Below are positions 37,580 through 46,895 of a DNA stretch of 64,000 nucleotides, in pieces. Source of the stretch: Allochromatium warmingii. Lineage in GTDB: Bacteria > Pseudomonadota > Gammaproteobacteria > Chromatiales > Chromatiaceae. The first letter of the stretch is position 1. Each line of letters starts with the position of its first letter. The notes under the pieces are model-generated. The model was not told the DNA's origin and ran no database searches. It saw only the letters and a list, made by a program, of their open reading frames with translations. Position numbers and translations under genes: made by a program. The stretch is taken from the NCBI RefSeq assembly GCF_900107145.1, contig NZ_FNOW01000012.1, positions 1 to 64,000 of the forward strand, written 5' to 3'.

Positions 37580-38794
37580 TTATAACGCTCCTGAGAAGGC
37601 TTGGCGGAGAAGTGAGGCAGGTAGTGCTTGTATCGCCGCTCTTTGCATTTCCACTGCTTGACGCATGTGTTCAACAGCTGCGAATTTGGTTTTTAGTAGT
37701 TGGGCGATGCGTTGTTGTTCCAAGAGTGGCGGAAGTAGAATTTCAAAATTTTCGACTTGAGTTTTTGAAACTTCTGCAAATGTAGCGCCACTCCCTAAAT
37801 CTTTAAGCCTTCCGATAGAATTACGTAATGCAAAATACAGAAATTCTGTATCAACGCGATCACTTGGAATCAGTGACTTACAACCCTGATTTGTGCAAAT
37901 CGGGATTCTCGCAATACCAAGATGACCAATTGGCGCACGCGATGACAGCACAACTGTACCAGGAGGAACAATTTCTAACCCTGTATTTTTAAGGCCAAAT
38001 TCAGTAATTGTTCTTTCTGAATACTGTATATCAGCATTTTTTAATTTTCCAAGATCAGCCGGTGTTATCCAGTGAATAGCACCGCCCCAATTGTCTGGTA
38101 CGGATGTGCTAGGAGTTGTTCCATTGACTACACGGCAGCAATCCCGAATAGGTGTCGATTGCCATGCTACCGCTGTCTCGCTGTTAAATACCTCCCGCAA
38201 ATAAGCAGCCGGTAATTCACGGGCCGCTGCGAGACGCGCTTCGCTTGCCTGCCGTGCCCGCTCGACAGCCGCCAGCTTGGTTTTTAGCAGTTGCGCAATG
38301 CGTTGTTGTTCGGGGAGTGGCGGTAGATAAATTTCTTGACTGAATACTTGTGAATCTTTTACCGCAGGATATAAAGCACCTACAACCAATTCTGAAAGTG
38401 AATTTATAAAACTTTGTGATTGAGTAAAAAAGAAAAGAAAATCAGGATCAATTTCAGGTTTTGCACGCAAAACGCAAAAGCCCGTACTACATATCTGCTC
38501 GTCAAGTTCAGAGGGTATTTTAGCTACTGCATTAAGATTTGGTCGAGTTGTTGAAACAATGACATCATTAGTGCGAACAATTTTTCTAGCCCTGCTTGGC
38601 GCATCTTTTCCCTTAATAAATTTAGTTTCCAAAATTTTTTTAGTTACATTATTGACTCCAGATATATCAATATAGTGAAAATCATCTTCTGGTTTTCTAC
38701 TTGGATCACGAACGCCAGTATTTATCTCGCAAACATCTTGAAGTTTGCATTTTTTCCATTTTGAATTCTGATTCATTAAATTTAATTCATTCAT
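37580..38794 (-). CDS. hsdS: Type I restriction-modification specificity subunit
   Basis: 404 residues with two target-recognition domains (about 12-155 and 210-355). Each is followed by the same spacer helix motif LPPLxEQQRIAQLLKTKxAAVE. The duplicated spacer also shows as a DNA repeat (about 37688-37742 and 38278-38333). The TRDs fix the two halves of a bipartite target. Their sequence is A/T-richer than the spacers, as usual for swapped domains. Confidence 0.95.
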   Translation of the reverse strand: MNELNLMNQNSKWKKCKLQDVCEINTGVRDPSRKPEDDFHYIDISGVNNVTKKILETKFIKGKDAPSRARKIVRTNDVIVSTTRPNLNAVAKIPSELDEQICSTGFCVLRAKPEIDPDFLFFFTQSQSFINSLSELVVGALYPAVKDSQVFSQEIYLPPLPEQQRIAQLLKTKLAAVERARQASEARLAAARELPAAYLREVFNSETAVAWQSTPIRDCCRVVNGTTPSTSVPDNWGGAIHWITPADLGKLKNADIQYSERTITEFGLKNTGLEIVPPGTVVLSSRAPIGHLGIARIPICTNQGCKSLIPSDRVDTEFLYFALRNSIGRLKDLGSGATFAEVSKTQVENFEILLPPLLEQQRIAQLLKTKFAAVEHMRQAVEMQRAAIQALPASLLRQAFSGAL

Positions 38795-38876
38795 AATTAT
38801 GAACTGCCTCTTGTTATAATTTCAAACATATCTATCATGCTAGAATAAACTAGCCTTGTAACCTCTCAACGACCAC

Positions 38877-41297
38877 TCAAACCGCAAACATCCGCGCTTT
38901 TGCTGCTTGAATTAATGCTGATGGCTCACCACCTGCCGCCAATGCACCAATTCCCCCAGCTGCTTTAAACGCAGGCGTCTCAAACATTCGCCTTGATTCC
39001 AACGCCGCCGTTCCGTCGCGCTCAAACTGCCCAACAATCGCCCGAATCGCTGCCGCTGTCTGCGCTGGCAAACCATCGAGCCAAGCATCATGCTCAATAA
39101 AAAACGCCTGCACCCGCTCCTGTCGTGTGCGCGGCGCAATATGAAAACCCAAATCAATTAACACATCATATAAATCATAATCTGCCATCTGCTGAATAGA
39201 CTGCAACGCACTCGGCGGATAGCCTCCCTGCTTTAATTTCTCAAGCAATGCCACCCGCTCATCTGGCTCTGCCCAACGCTGACGAAACTCCGCTAACGTT
39301 GGCGCTTCAGCTAATAACTGCGCCGCCAATCGCCGCTTATATTCATCTAACGCAATCGGCTGATCCCGTCCATCCACCTGTCCAAGTACATAATCACCTT
39401 CAGATTTAACCGTAACCGCAATACCATCAACCATAATAACCGGCTCCGGCGGCGGTCGATCACCACCCAAACCCGATGTTAATGATCGCTGCTCCGTTAT
39501 AAATTCCGCACCAAATAAATCCGTCGCATTCGTATAATCATAGACATAAAACATCAGCTTCCCGCTTGGCTCATCAATGCGCGTACCGCGCCCAATCATC
39601 TGATAAAAATTAATCGGCGAACGCACATAGCGAAAAAATACCACATTGCGCAGTTTCGGCACATCAACGCCTGTTGTCAACAAATCAACCGTCGTCGCAA
39701 TAAAATAACGCCGATCCGCACCACGAAAATCTGCTAATAACTTACTCCCATCACTTTTCCCTGTACATTTAAACGCATAATCGGCTACCGGCTGCCGCTG
39801 CTGCGTCTTGCACCAATTCGCATACAGATTCCCCATTTCCGCCGCCACCGCATCCGCATGACTATCCCGGGCACAAAAAATGACCGTCTTTTGCTCCGGC
39901 CCGCCCGTTTCAATTAAATACTTGAATAAATCGGCGCACATCGCTATTACCCGATCTGGCAGCATCACGCGATCTTCAAAACTTGGCGCTTCATAACGCG
40001 CTCGTACCTCTTCCACCCCAACTGGCAACCCCGTTAGCGCATCGCGTGGATTATGCGCCATAATTTGTTCCAACGTGAGACCAGTTTGATCTAAATTCAC
40101 GCGCCCCTTGCGAATTTGACAAAACGCTAAATAGCCATCCGCCATCGCCTGCGCCATATCATATTCATAAACCGGCTCACCAAAATATTGCAAATTATCC
40201 GCCGTAATCTTAGCCGCTTCATCAATGTGCGCTTGCGTTGCTAGATCAATAGCATCTGCTAATGGCTTAATTTTCAGCGTGCGCGGCGTAGCGGTTAAGC
40301 CAATTTGAACCGCCTGTGCATTGCGCGTCAACACCGCTGACCATTTACCAAAAGCTGAACGATGACATTCATCAATCACCACATGACTGAAAAAATCGGG
40401 CGGATAATGCATACAAAGAAAACTTGCATCATCATCGTCATCAATTCCAAGCGTTTGATAAGTCGCAATATGAATGCGTGCATGTTTTGCACGATTCCCG
40501 CCACTCCCATCCGATTTTACTTCAGCGGCATCGCTACCGAAAACCCGCTGAAAGGCAATTAACGCTTGCGTCCGTAACTCATCGCGGTCGCAGACAAAAA
40601 GTGCGCGTGTTAAATGCCCAGCATCAGAGAGACGCTTGAGTAAATTCACTGCAATAAAAGTTTTTCCGGCACCTGTAGCAAGAATCAGCAAAGCGCGTTG
40701 CAATTCACCGTTGCGAACACAGCGAGCGATTTTCTCCAACGTTGCACGAATAGCCGCATCTTGATAATAACGGCGACCTGTTTCACCATCAGAATAAGGC
40801 TGTAACAACGGTTGCGCTGCTATATCTGTGAGCGCAAATCCCATGCCCGCTTCATAGCGTGCCTGCAATTCTGCTGGGGTTGGAAATTCGGCCAGCGGGC
40901 GCAATTGGCTGGTCTGACCAGTAAAACGATCAAACTCAACAAATAAATGCCCATTGGTCGCAAACACAAACGGGACATTTAATCGTTTGGCTTCTGCATA
41001 ACCGCGCCCCTGTTGTAATCCGCTTCTTGGATGCAATCGCTCGCGTTTCGCCTCAATTAAACCCAGCGCCAGCGGCTGACTAGCTTGGCCAATCACAACC
41101 CGTAAAGTGTAATCAGCGCGACCCTGTGCTCGACGACGGGCTTTTCCGCCAACAATTTCGATAGCGCCGGCGCTGACCTCGCGCTTAATCATGCCTTGCT
41201 CATGCAGCCAGCCGCGCTGACGCAATACCGGATCAATCAATTCGGCGCGGGTTTCAGTTTCGTTGCGATCATTGCAATTTTTAGCAGTGAATGACAT
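38877..41297 (-). CDS. hsdR: Type I restriction endonuclease subunit R
   Basis: 806 residues. N-terminal PD-(D/E)xK nuclease (GRADYTL ... GLIEAKRE). The SF2 translocase motor has Walker A ATGAGKT, about residue 208, DECHRSAFG, GLTATP and IGRGTRID, followed by an EcoEI-type C-terminal domain. It translocates DNA and cuts at collisions. The gene is first in the hsdR-hsdS-hsdM order; 82 bp separate it from hsdS, which may have its own ribosome binding site (GAGG). Confidence 0.95.
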   Translation of the reverse strand: MSFTAKNCNDRNETETRAELIDPVLRQRGWLHEQGMIKREVSAGAIEIVGGKARRRAQGRADYTLRVVIGQASQPLALGLIEAKRERLHPRSGLQQGRGYAEAKRLNVPFVFATNGHLFVEFDRFTGQTSQLRPLAEFPTPAELQARYEAGMGFALTDIAAQPLLQPYSDGETGRRYYQDAAIRATLEKIARCVRNGELQRALLILATGAGKTFIAVNLLKRLSDAGHLTRALFVCDRDELRTQALIAFQRVFGSDAAEVKSDGSGGNRAKHARIHIATYQTLGIDDDDDASFLCMHYPPDFFSHVVIDECHRSAFGKWSAVLTRNAQAVQIGLTATPRTLKIKPLADAIDLATQAHIDEAAKITADNLQYFGEPVYEYDMAQAMADGYLAFCQIRKGRVNLDQTGLTLEQIMAHNPRDALTGLPVGVEEVRARYEAPSFEDRVMLPDRVIAMCADLFKYLIETGGPEQKTVIFCARDSHADAVAAEMGNLYANWCKTQQRQPVADYAFKCTGKSDGSKLLADFRGADRRYFIATTVDLLTTGVDVPKLRNVVFFRYVRSPINFYQMIGRGTRIDEPSGKLMFYVYDYTNATDLFGAEFITEQRSLTSGLGGDRPPPEPVIMVDGIAVTVKSEGDYVLGQVDGRDQPIALDEYKRRLAAQLLAEAPTLAEFRQRWAEPDERVALLEKLKQGGYPPSALQSIQQMADYDLYDVLIDLGFHIAPRTRQERVQAFFIEHDAWLDGLPAQTAAAIRAIVGQFERDGTAALESRRMFETPAFKAAGGIGALAAGGEPSALIQAAKARMFAV

Positions 41298-41390
41298 ACT
41301 ATAGCTTTGTCGGCTTGTTGATTTTGCCAGCGGAATTAGCCATCTTATCTCTTAATTCCGCATGAGTGTATTCGCTTTTTCACTTAGTTA

Positions 41391-41690
41391 CTAGATCTGA
41401 GGTGCATAAAAATCAGTGATGTCAAAAAAATAGGTTAATTCTTGTCCATCACTGAGCGTAATTTGCAACTGGTCATAATAACGATTATTTTCCCACAATA
41501 AGTACTGCGCTTTCGGCGTCCAATCTTGATACGTTTGACCGTGCCGCGCTATGATTGCCTCATATTCTAATTTAACTCCCGCCCATGAATCCTCCGCGTA
41601 AATAATCAGCGCCGTTGCGAGACTGAGACCATCACGGCGGCTGGCAGCGCGATCCGGTAGGTTGAGATCGTGTGGCGTCGAATGTGACAT
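41391..41690 (-). CDS. Small protein of unknown function upstream of hsdR
   Basis: 99 residues from the ATG at 41690 (MSHSTPHDLNLPDR). No family recognised. It is soluble and rich in Tyr/Trp/Asp (DSWAGVKLEYEAI, LLWENNRYYDQLQITL, FFDITDFYAPQI). It ends 93 bp before hsdR on the same strand, so it could be cotranscribed with the restriction genes, though it may be unrelated. The codon pattern looks like a real gene. Confidence 0.6.
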   Translation of the reverse strand: MSHSTPHDLNLPDRAASRRDGLSLATALIIYAEDSWAGVKLEYEAIIARHGQTYQDWTPKAQYLLWENNRYYDQLQITLSDGQELTYFFDITDFYAPQI

Positions 41691-41834
41691 GGAATGCCCT
41701 TGTGGGTGTTTTAGCACGCAAACGGATCGGCTCAGGATCGTTAGCCTGTAGTACACCACACTCTCGCGTCAAACTTTGTCGCATCGCTGACGAACACACA
41801 CCAAAACCACCCCCGCGCCGCGCCAATCGCCCGT

Positions 41835-42389
41835 ATGCTTGTGCTGTTTAATAAACCCTATAACGTTCTCAGTCAGTTTACGAGCGATCCACTCGGCAGC
41901 GGCGGGACTCTGCGCGAGTTCATTCCACTGCGGGGCGTGTATCCGGCGGGACGGTTGGATAAAGATAGCGAAGGCTTGCTCTTGCTCACGGACGATGGGG
42001 CGCTTCAGCATCGCATCAGCCATCCGCGCCATAAAGCGTGGAAAACCTATTGGGCACAGGTTGAAGGTCAGCCAAGCGCCGTGCAGCTTGCATCATTAAA
42101 ACAGGGCGTGATGCTCAATGACGGCCCGACCCGTCCAGCGCGGGTGCGCCTGCTGTCTGAACCGGAGCTGTGGCCGCGTGATCCGCCGATTCGGGTGCGC
42201 CAGCGGATTCCGACAACTTGGATTGAGTTGGCGATTCACGAGGGCCGCAATCGGCAAGTGCGGCGCATGACCGCTGCGGTGGGGCTGCCGACATTGCGGC
42301 TGGTGCGGGTGGCGGTCGGTGAGTGGCGGCTTGATGGCTTGCGTCCGGGTGAATATCGGGTCGTTCAACAGCCGCGTGTACCAAAATGA
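41835..42389 (+). CDS. rluE: 23S rRNA pseudouridine synthase, RluE-like
   Basis: 184 residues, RsuA/RluB/E family. The catalytic Asp is in AGRLDKDSEGLLLLTDDG (about residue 42). HPRHKAWKTYWAQVEG and the basic EGRNRQVRRM motif follow. The absence of an N-terminal S4 domain fits RluE, which modifies U2457 of 23S rRNA. Its stop overlaps the next start (ATGA). Confidence 0.9.
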   Translation: MLVLFNKPYNVLSQFTSDPLGSGGTLREFIPLRGVYPAGRLDKDSEGLLLLTDDGALQHRISHPRHKAWKTYWAQVEGQPSAVQLASLKQGVMLNDGPTRPARVRLLSEPELWPRDPPIRVRQRIPTTWIELAIHEGRNRQVRRMTAAVGLPTLRLVRVAVGEWRLDGLRPGEYRVVQQPRVPK

Positions 42390-43219
42390 GCGCCGATCAG
42401 CGCGTCAAAACTACGATGACGCGACCCGATTCAGCACCGCCCGGCGCATGGCTCGGGCTGGCGCTGGCGCTCTCGGCGGCGCTGCATGGCGCGTTAGCCG
42501 CGGTGCTGTGGCAGAGTGAAGCGCCGCGCTCGCCGCAACCCGAAACGCACACCCTTGCTGTTGAGCTGATGCGCGTCGGGGTTAATTTAGAACCGAGTGA
42601 GCCAACACCCGCGCCCATCTTGACGCCGCCGCCGGCGCTTGCGCCAGCGCCGCAATTGGCTCCACAGATCGCGCCTAATACGACTTCTAAATCTGCACCT
42701 AAACCCGCACAGCCGGTTGCTAAACCTAAATCTCAATCCAAATCTAAATCCAAACCCAAACCTACCGCTCATGCTGCGCGTCGGCGTGCGGCATCCAGTC
42801 AGCGCACTCAGCCCAGCAACGGTAGCGCGAAGCCCGCGACCGCGCCGACACCCGCTAATCGCGACCGCGCCGAACCCAGCTCACCGCCGCCAGCGGCGAC
42901 CTCGGCGGCGATGCAGCGCAGTGCTGAACGCGCTTATCTCAGCGCCCTGCATCGCGCCATTGCCCGTCATCAGCACTATCCAGCCAGCGCCCGCCGTCAG
43001 GGGCAGAGCGGCGTTGCCACCGTTGCTTTTACACTCGCCGCCGATGGGCGTATCAGTCAGATTCGGCTTGTCCAGAGTTCCGGTCATGCTGCACTCGACC
43101 GCTCGGCAGTGCAGGCGCTGACGCGGCTCGGACGTTTTGAGCCGATCCCCGCCGCACTCGAACGGCGCACCTGGTCACTGCACATTCCGATCCGCTTTGC
43201 GCTTGCATCAGCGGAATAA
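42386..43219 (+). CDS. TonB-type energy transducer
   Basis: 277 residues. N-terminal membrane anchor (about 20-42), then a Pro/Ala stretch and a Lys/Ser/Pro repeat region (KPKSQSKSKSKPKP) that spans the periplasm. The C-terminal TonB domain (about 190-275) holds HYPASARRQGQSG and GRISQIRLVQSSGHAALDRSA. It couples the inner-membrane proton gradient to outer-membrane receptors. No exbB/exbD or receptor gene adjoins it, so partners are elsewhere. Overlaps rluE by four bases. Confidence 0.88.
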   Translation: MSADQRVKTTMTRPDSAPPGAWLGLALALSAALHGALAAVLWQSEAPRSPQPETHTLAVELMRVGVNLEPSEPTPAPILTPPPALAPAPQLAPQIAPNTTSKSAPKPAQPVAKPKSQSKSKSKPKPTAHAARRRAASSQRTQPSNGSAKPATAPTPANRDRAEPSSPPPAATSAAMQRSAERAYLSALHRAIARHQHYPASARRQGQSGVATVAFTLAADGRISQIRLVQSSGHAALDRSAVQALTRLGRFEPIPAALERRTWSLHIPIRFALASAE

Positions 43220-43324
43220 CTGCCGCCTGCGTCCGTGTTGGGTATTATCATGGCGTAGTGCTTTAGCATCCAATCAAATACTGATCTAGTACTGATCCAG
43301 CGCCTAGTCACGAGGATTCCACGC

Positions 43325-44098
43325 ATGGCCACGCTTAATTTTGCGCATCTCCAGCCCCTGCACGCGCAGCTTGAAGAACACGCGATCTATGGCGCACTCC
43401 AGCGCATTGAGGATCTGCGCGTATTTATGCAGCATCATGTGTTCTCGGTCTGGGATTTCATGTCGCTAATCAAATACTTACAGCGTGCTATCGCGCCGGT
43501 CATGGTGCCCTGGCAGCCGACCGCCGATCCCAGTCTGCGTTATTTCATCAATCAATTGGTGCAAGAAGAGGAATCCGACGCGATTCCGCTGGCAGCGGGC
43601 GAGATCTTGTACGCCAGTCATTTTGAACTCTACTGCCGCGCCATGAGCGAGATCGGCGCAGATGCCACCCAACCCCAGCAGTTTTTAACGCTGGTCAGTG
43701 AACAGGGCATCGATCAGGCGCTCTATTCGCCGCTGGTACCACTGCCAGCGCGGTATTTTAGTGAGACCACCTTCTGTTTTATCCGCGAGGACAAGCCGCA
43801 TCAGGTTGCCGCCGCGCTCGCACTGGGCCGCGAAAACCTGATTCCGACCATGTTCCGGCAGTTTCTCAGCCGCATGGCGATCAGCGAGCCGCAAGCGCCG
43901 ATCTTTCATGCCTATCTCCAGCGTCATATTCATTTGGATGAAGATTTTCACGGCCCGCTGTCGATGCGCTTGCTTGAAGCCCTGTGCGGTGACGATCCGC
44001 AACGCATTGAGGAAGCCGAAACCGCCGCAGAAGAGGCGCTCTGTGCGCGGATTCGCTTTTGGGATGGAGTGTTGGCGGCGATTGAAGCCGGACGCTGA
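43325..44098 (+). CDS. DUF3050 family protein
   Basis: 257 residues matching DUF3050 along its length: LEEHAIYGALQRIEDLRVFMQ, VWDFMSLIKYLQR, a paired EEESD and a C-terminal HLDEDFHGPLSMRLLE. The conserved His/Glu pattern in helices suggests a heme-oxygenase-like all-helical fold that may bind metal. Function unknown. Start at the ATG after GAGG. Confidence 0.88.
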   Translation: MATLNFAHLQPLHAQLEEHAIYGALQRIEDLRVFMQHHVFSVWDFMSLIKYLQRAIAPVMVPWQPTADPSLRYFINQLVQEEESDAIPLAAGEILYASHFELYCRAMSEIGADATQPQQFLTLVSEQGIDQALYSPLVPLPARYFSETTFCFIREDKPHQVAAALALGRENLIPTMFRQFLSRMAISEPQAPIFHAYLQRHIHLDEDFHGPLSMRLLEALCGDDPQRIEEAETAAEEALCARIRFWDGVLAAIEAGR

Positions 44099-44123
44099 GT
44101 ATCTGACCGACTTGATAAAGTAT

Positions 44124-44154
44124 TCCGTGTCACCATCTTGCTAACACGGATTTT
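44124..44154 (+). terminator. Terminator after the DUF3050 gene
   Basis: TCCGTGT (44124-44130) pairs with ACACGGA (44144-44150), followed by TTTT. It isolates dsrC transcription. Confidence 0.7.
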
Positions 44155-44190
44155 CGATCCTATTCACCAACTGTGCCGGAGATCAGATTG

Positions 44191-44493
44191 ATGAGCGCAA
44201 CGATCAGTGTCCCATTAGATAATGAAGGCTTTTTGCTCAACCGCGATGATTGGAGCGAAAGCATCGCGATTGAATTGGCTAAAAGCGATGAATTTGAAAT
44301 GACCGAACAGGTGATGCACTTTATTCGCGAAGCCCGCGCTATGTATGAAGAAGATGGCGTGGTGCCGCCAATTCGCATTTTTGCCAAAAAACACAAGGTC
44401 TCGACTAAAGACCTCTATGATATTTTCAAAAAAGGCCCGATGAAGCTTATCTGTAAATGGGGAGGTCTGCCGAAACCGACGGGGTGTGTTTAA
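44191..44493 (+). CDS. dsrC: DsrC/TusE-family sulfur carrier with both cysteines
   Basis: 100 residues from the ATG at 44191, GGAG nine bases upstream. The C-terminal arm is ICKWGGLPKPTGCV: penultimate Cys plus a second Cys separated by ten residues (Cx10C). TusE proteins of tRNA thiolation keep only the last Cys, so this is DsrC-like, able to carry a trisulfide to dissimilatory sulfite reductase. No dsr or tus genes are adjacent, so it may be a paralogue outside the main dsr operon. Its 3' end overlaps that of pqiC by 47 bp. Confidence 0.85.
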   Translation: MSATISVPLDNEGFLLNRDDWSESIAIELAKSDEFEMTEQVMHFIREARAMYEEDGVVPPIRIFAKKHKVSTKDLYDIFKKGPMKLICKWGGLPKPTGCV

Positions 44494-45091
44494 GGGTTTC
44501 AGCGACTTCGCGGCTGAAATCGGCCAACGTCCAACTGAGCGCCGTGAGCAGTGCCCGGGTGTCTCCGGGCGCAGCAACTGGGCGCTGATAACGGCTCTCA
44601 CGGGCCACCCGCACCTGTTCTAAATTAGGCTCCAGCAACGACCACCGCACCCGCAACACCGCCTGACCGTCGGGCGTGCCCTCAAATGCGAGAATTTCAG
44701 CACTTAATCGCACATCAAGCGGATAGCGTAGCTCACTCGGCAAAATAACTATCCGGCTTGAACCTGTTAATTGCGCCAGATTTTCACTCCACACCCGCAA
44801 GAATTCATCTTGCAGCGTCCCGCCCCAACGCTCTAATTCATTCACGGCTAATTGATTTGCCGAGGTGCGCGAAACAATTTGCGGGCGGTCGAGAAACAGC
44901 GGAAAACTCACCGGCCCCAAGCCAATTGCTAATGCTGAATCAGCAGACGGCGGCGCATCGTGAGTTTTTTGTTCCAATGCTGTGATTGGCGCGAGCGTAT
45001 AAAAATTCGCGGGCGGGGTGCTGGCGCAACTAATCACGCTAATACACAGTGTTATAATTAACCATCGCCAGTTCAAAAATAATTGGGTCAT
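44447..45091 (-). CDS. pqiC: PqiC/YmbA-type outer-membrane lipoprotein
   Basis: 214 residues from the ATG at 45091, with signal sequence and lipobox VISC (Cys about 22). It contains NFYTLAP near the start and the ABC-transporter auxiliary-domain pattern (IGLGPVSFPLFLDRPQIV). PqiC anchors the PqiB needle to the outer membrane. Last gene of pqiABC, separated from pqiB by a 160-bp spacer holding an inverted repeat. Its end runs convergently into dsrC. Confidence 0.9.
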   Translation of the reverse strand: MTQLFLNWRWLIITLCISVISCASTPPANFYTLAPITALEQKTHDAPPSADSALAIGLGPVSFPLFLDRPQIVSRTSANQLAVNELERWGGTLQDEFLRVWSENLAQLTGSSRIVILPSELRYPLDVRLSAEILAFEGTPDGQAVLRVRWSLLEPNLEQVRVARESRYQRPVAAPGDTRALLTALSWTLADFSREVAETLKHTPSVSADLPIYR

Positions 45092-45116
45092 AGAGATGCG
45101 CCGTGAATAAAAAAGA

Positions 45117-45213
45117 TTAGACAGGATTAACAAGATTACTCAAGATTAACAGGATTTTTTTAAAATATTTTGAAAATCCTGTTAATCATTATCATCTTGT
45201 TAATCCTGTCTAA
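45117..45213. repeat. Palindromic repeat family E inside the pqi operon
   Basis: Perfect 20-bp arms at 45117-45136 and 45194-45213 (core GACAGGATTAACAAGAT), with a second inner stem around AACAGGATTTT / AAAATCCTGTT. A relative is at 58097-58209. Confidence 0.9.
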
Positions 45214-45251
45214 TTGTTAATTGTTAATTGTTAATCGCTGTATTGCGGTGC

Positions 45252-46895
45252 TCAACGCCGATTGCCTTTACCCTGTAACAATGCTTCGGGATGCCGCTCC
45301 AAATAATCCGCCAATTGACGCAATGAACGCGCCGCTTGCCCAACTTCTTGTAGCGTGCGCTGAGTTTCGACATATAACGGCGAACGGTCGGATAACAGCG
45401 CCCGCGCCCGTTCTAATGTCGCCGTGCTTTCACGGAGCATGTTACCTAATTCCGGTGTCAGCGTTTGATTAAACTGGGTTGTTGTCGCCCGCACTTGCGC
45501 CAGTGTTGTCGCAAATTCATCTAATGCGCTCTGTAATTCCGGTGCGTTGATTAACCCATTCACACCCGCTGCTGCTTGACTTAAATCGCGCCCAATTTTC
45601 TCAATCGGCAAGGCGTCGAGTTTTGCCAAGACATTGGCTAATTGTGTCGTCATCGCCTCCAGTGAACCGGCGCGAGTCGGAATGACCGTATATTCACCAT
45701 ATTGACTCAATTCACCGGGCGGCGCATTGGCTTCGACATCTAAATCAACATAGAGCGCACCACTTACCACGCTATCGAGCTTGAGTTGCGCCCGCAAGCC
45801 ATTTTTTACCAGTCGTCCAACTAATTGCTGGCGCTCTGTTGCTGATACCGAACCGCGCAATGTCACGCGCTCTGGCTCGACTTCAATTAACACCGGAATC
45901 CGAAATGCAAGGGTTTCAGCATCGAGTTGTAATTGAATATCGAGCACGCGCCCAATATCAATGCCTTTTAATCGCACCGGCGCACCACTGGCTAAACCAC
46001 GCGCCGCCCCTTCAAAAATCAGCAAATACCGTTCTTTGCGAGCATAGGTTTTGGCTAAAGCCGCTTCACGATTGCGATAGAGCGGAAAAACATCTGGATA
46101 GGGCGCATGATCTTGACCAGAATCAATCGTATCCGGTGTGCTAAAAGCAATGCCACCAATTAACATGGCAAGCAGCGACGGCGTATCAAGCTGTACGCCA
46201 GCAGTCGATAGCGATATATCGACACCACTGACATTCCAAAAGCGCGTATCAGGTGTGACCAGCGCATCATGTGGCGCGTTAATAAAGGCTTCAATAATAA
46301 CCGCTTTACCATCCGGTTCCAGATGATAGCCAACCACCTGACCAACTTGAATCCGGCGATAATAAACTGGCGAGCCGATATTAAATGAACCGAGGGTTGG
46401 TGCATGCAAGCGCACGCGGCGACCAGCTTCAGCAGTTTTAATCAGTGGCGGCTGTTCTAATCCGGTGAAATGACGCCGCGCCCGTCCTTCTTCACCTGGA
46501 TCAAGCGCGATATAGGCACCTGAAACCAGCGTATCAAGTCCCGAAATACCGCTTAAGGTCACTCGCGGGCGCTCAACCCAAAAGCGCGTATGTTCGGTGA
46601 GAAATTCGGCAAAGGTGCGTTGCAATTCGGCGCTGACGATGACGGTTTTTAGATCATCGCTAAAATTAACCGTTTTGACTTGTCCGACTTCGACATCTTT
46701 GAATTTAATGCGTGTTTGTCCAGCCACTAATCCGGCGGCGCTTTTAAATTCAATTGTGACAACTGGCCCTTGCTCATTCCAAGTTTTTATCGCTAACCAG
46801 ATACCAATTATTAACGCAATCAGCGGAATCAACCATACCAGCGATAGACGGCTGCGTGATTTGACCCGCGCTTCAGGAATTAAATCACTGTCCAT
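45252..46895 (-). CDS. pqiB: PqiB intermembrane lipid-transport protein, three MCE domains
   Basis: 547 residues. One N-terminal membrane helix (LVWLIPLIALIIGIWLAI), three MCE/MlaD domains (about 45-135, 160-225, 285-390) and a C-terminal helical tail (about 430-540). PqiB hexamers stack into a tube across the periplasm for lipid transport. Overlaps pqiA by 11 bp, so translation is probably coupled. Confidence 0.95.
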   Translation of the reverse strand: MDSDLIPEARVKSRSRLSLVWLIPLIALIIGIWLAIKTWNEQGPVVTIEFKSAAGLVAGQTRIKFKDVEVGQVKTVNFSDDLKTVIVSAELQRTFAEFLTEHTRFWVERPRVTLSGISGLDTLVSGAYIALDPGEEGRARRHFTGLEQPPLIKTAEAGRRVRLHAPTLGSFNIGSPVYYRRIQVGQVVGYHLEPDGKAVIIEAFINAPHDALVTPDTRFWNVSGVDISLSTAGVQLDTPSLLAMLIGGIAFSTPDTIDSGQDHAPYPDVFPLYRNREAALAKTYARKERYLLIFEGAARGLASGAPVRLKGIDIGRVLDIQLQLDAETLAFRIPVLIEVEPERVTLRGSVSATERQQLVGRLVKNGLRAQLKLDSVVSGALYVDLDVEANAPPGELSQYGEYTVIPTRAGSLEAMTTQLANVLAKLDALPIEKIGRDLSQAAAGVNGLINAPELQSALDEFATTLAQVRATTTQFNQTLTPELGNMLRESTATLERARALLSDRSPLYVETQRTLQEVGQAARSLRQLADYLERHPEALLQGKGNRR

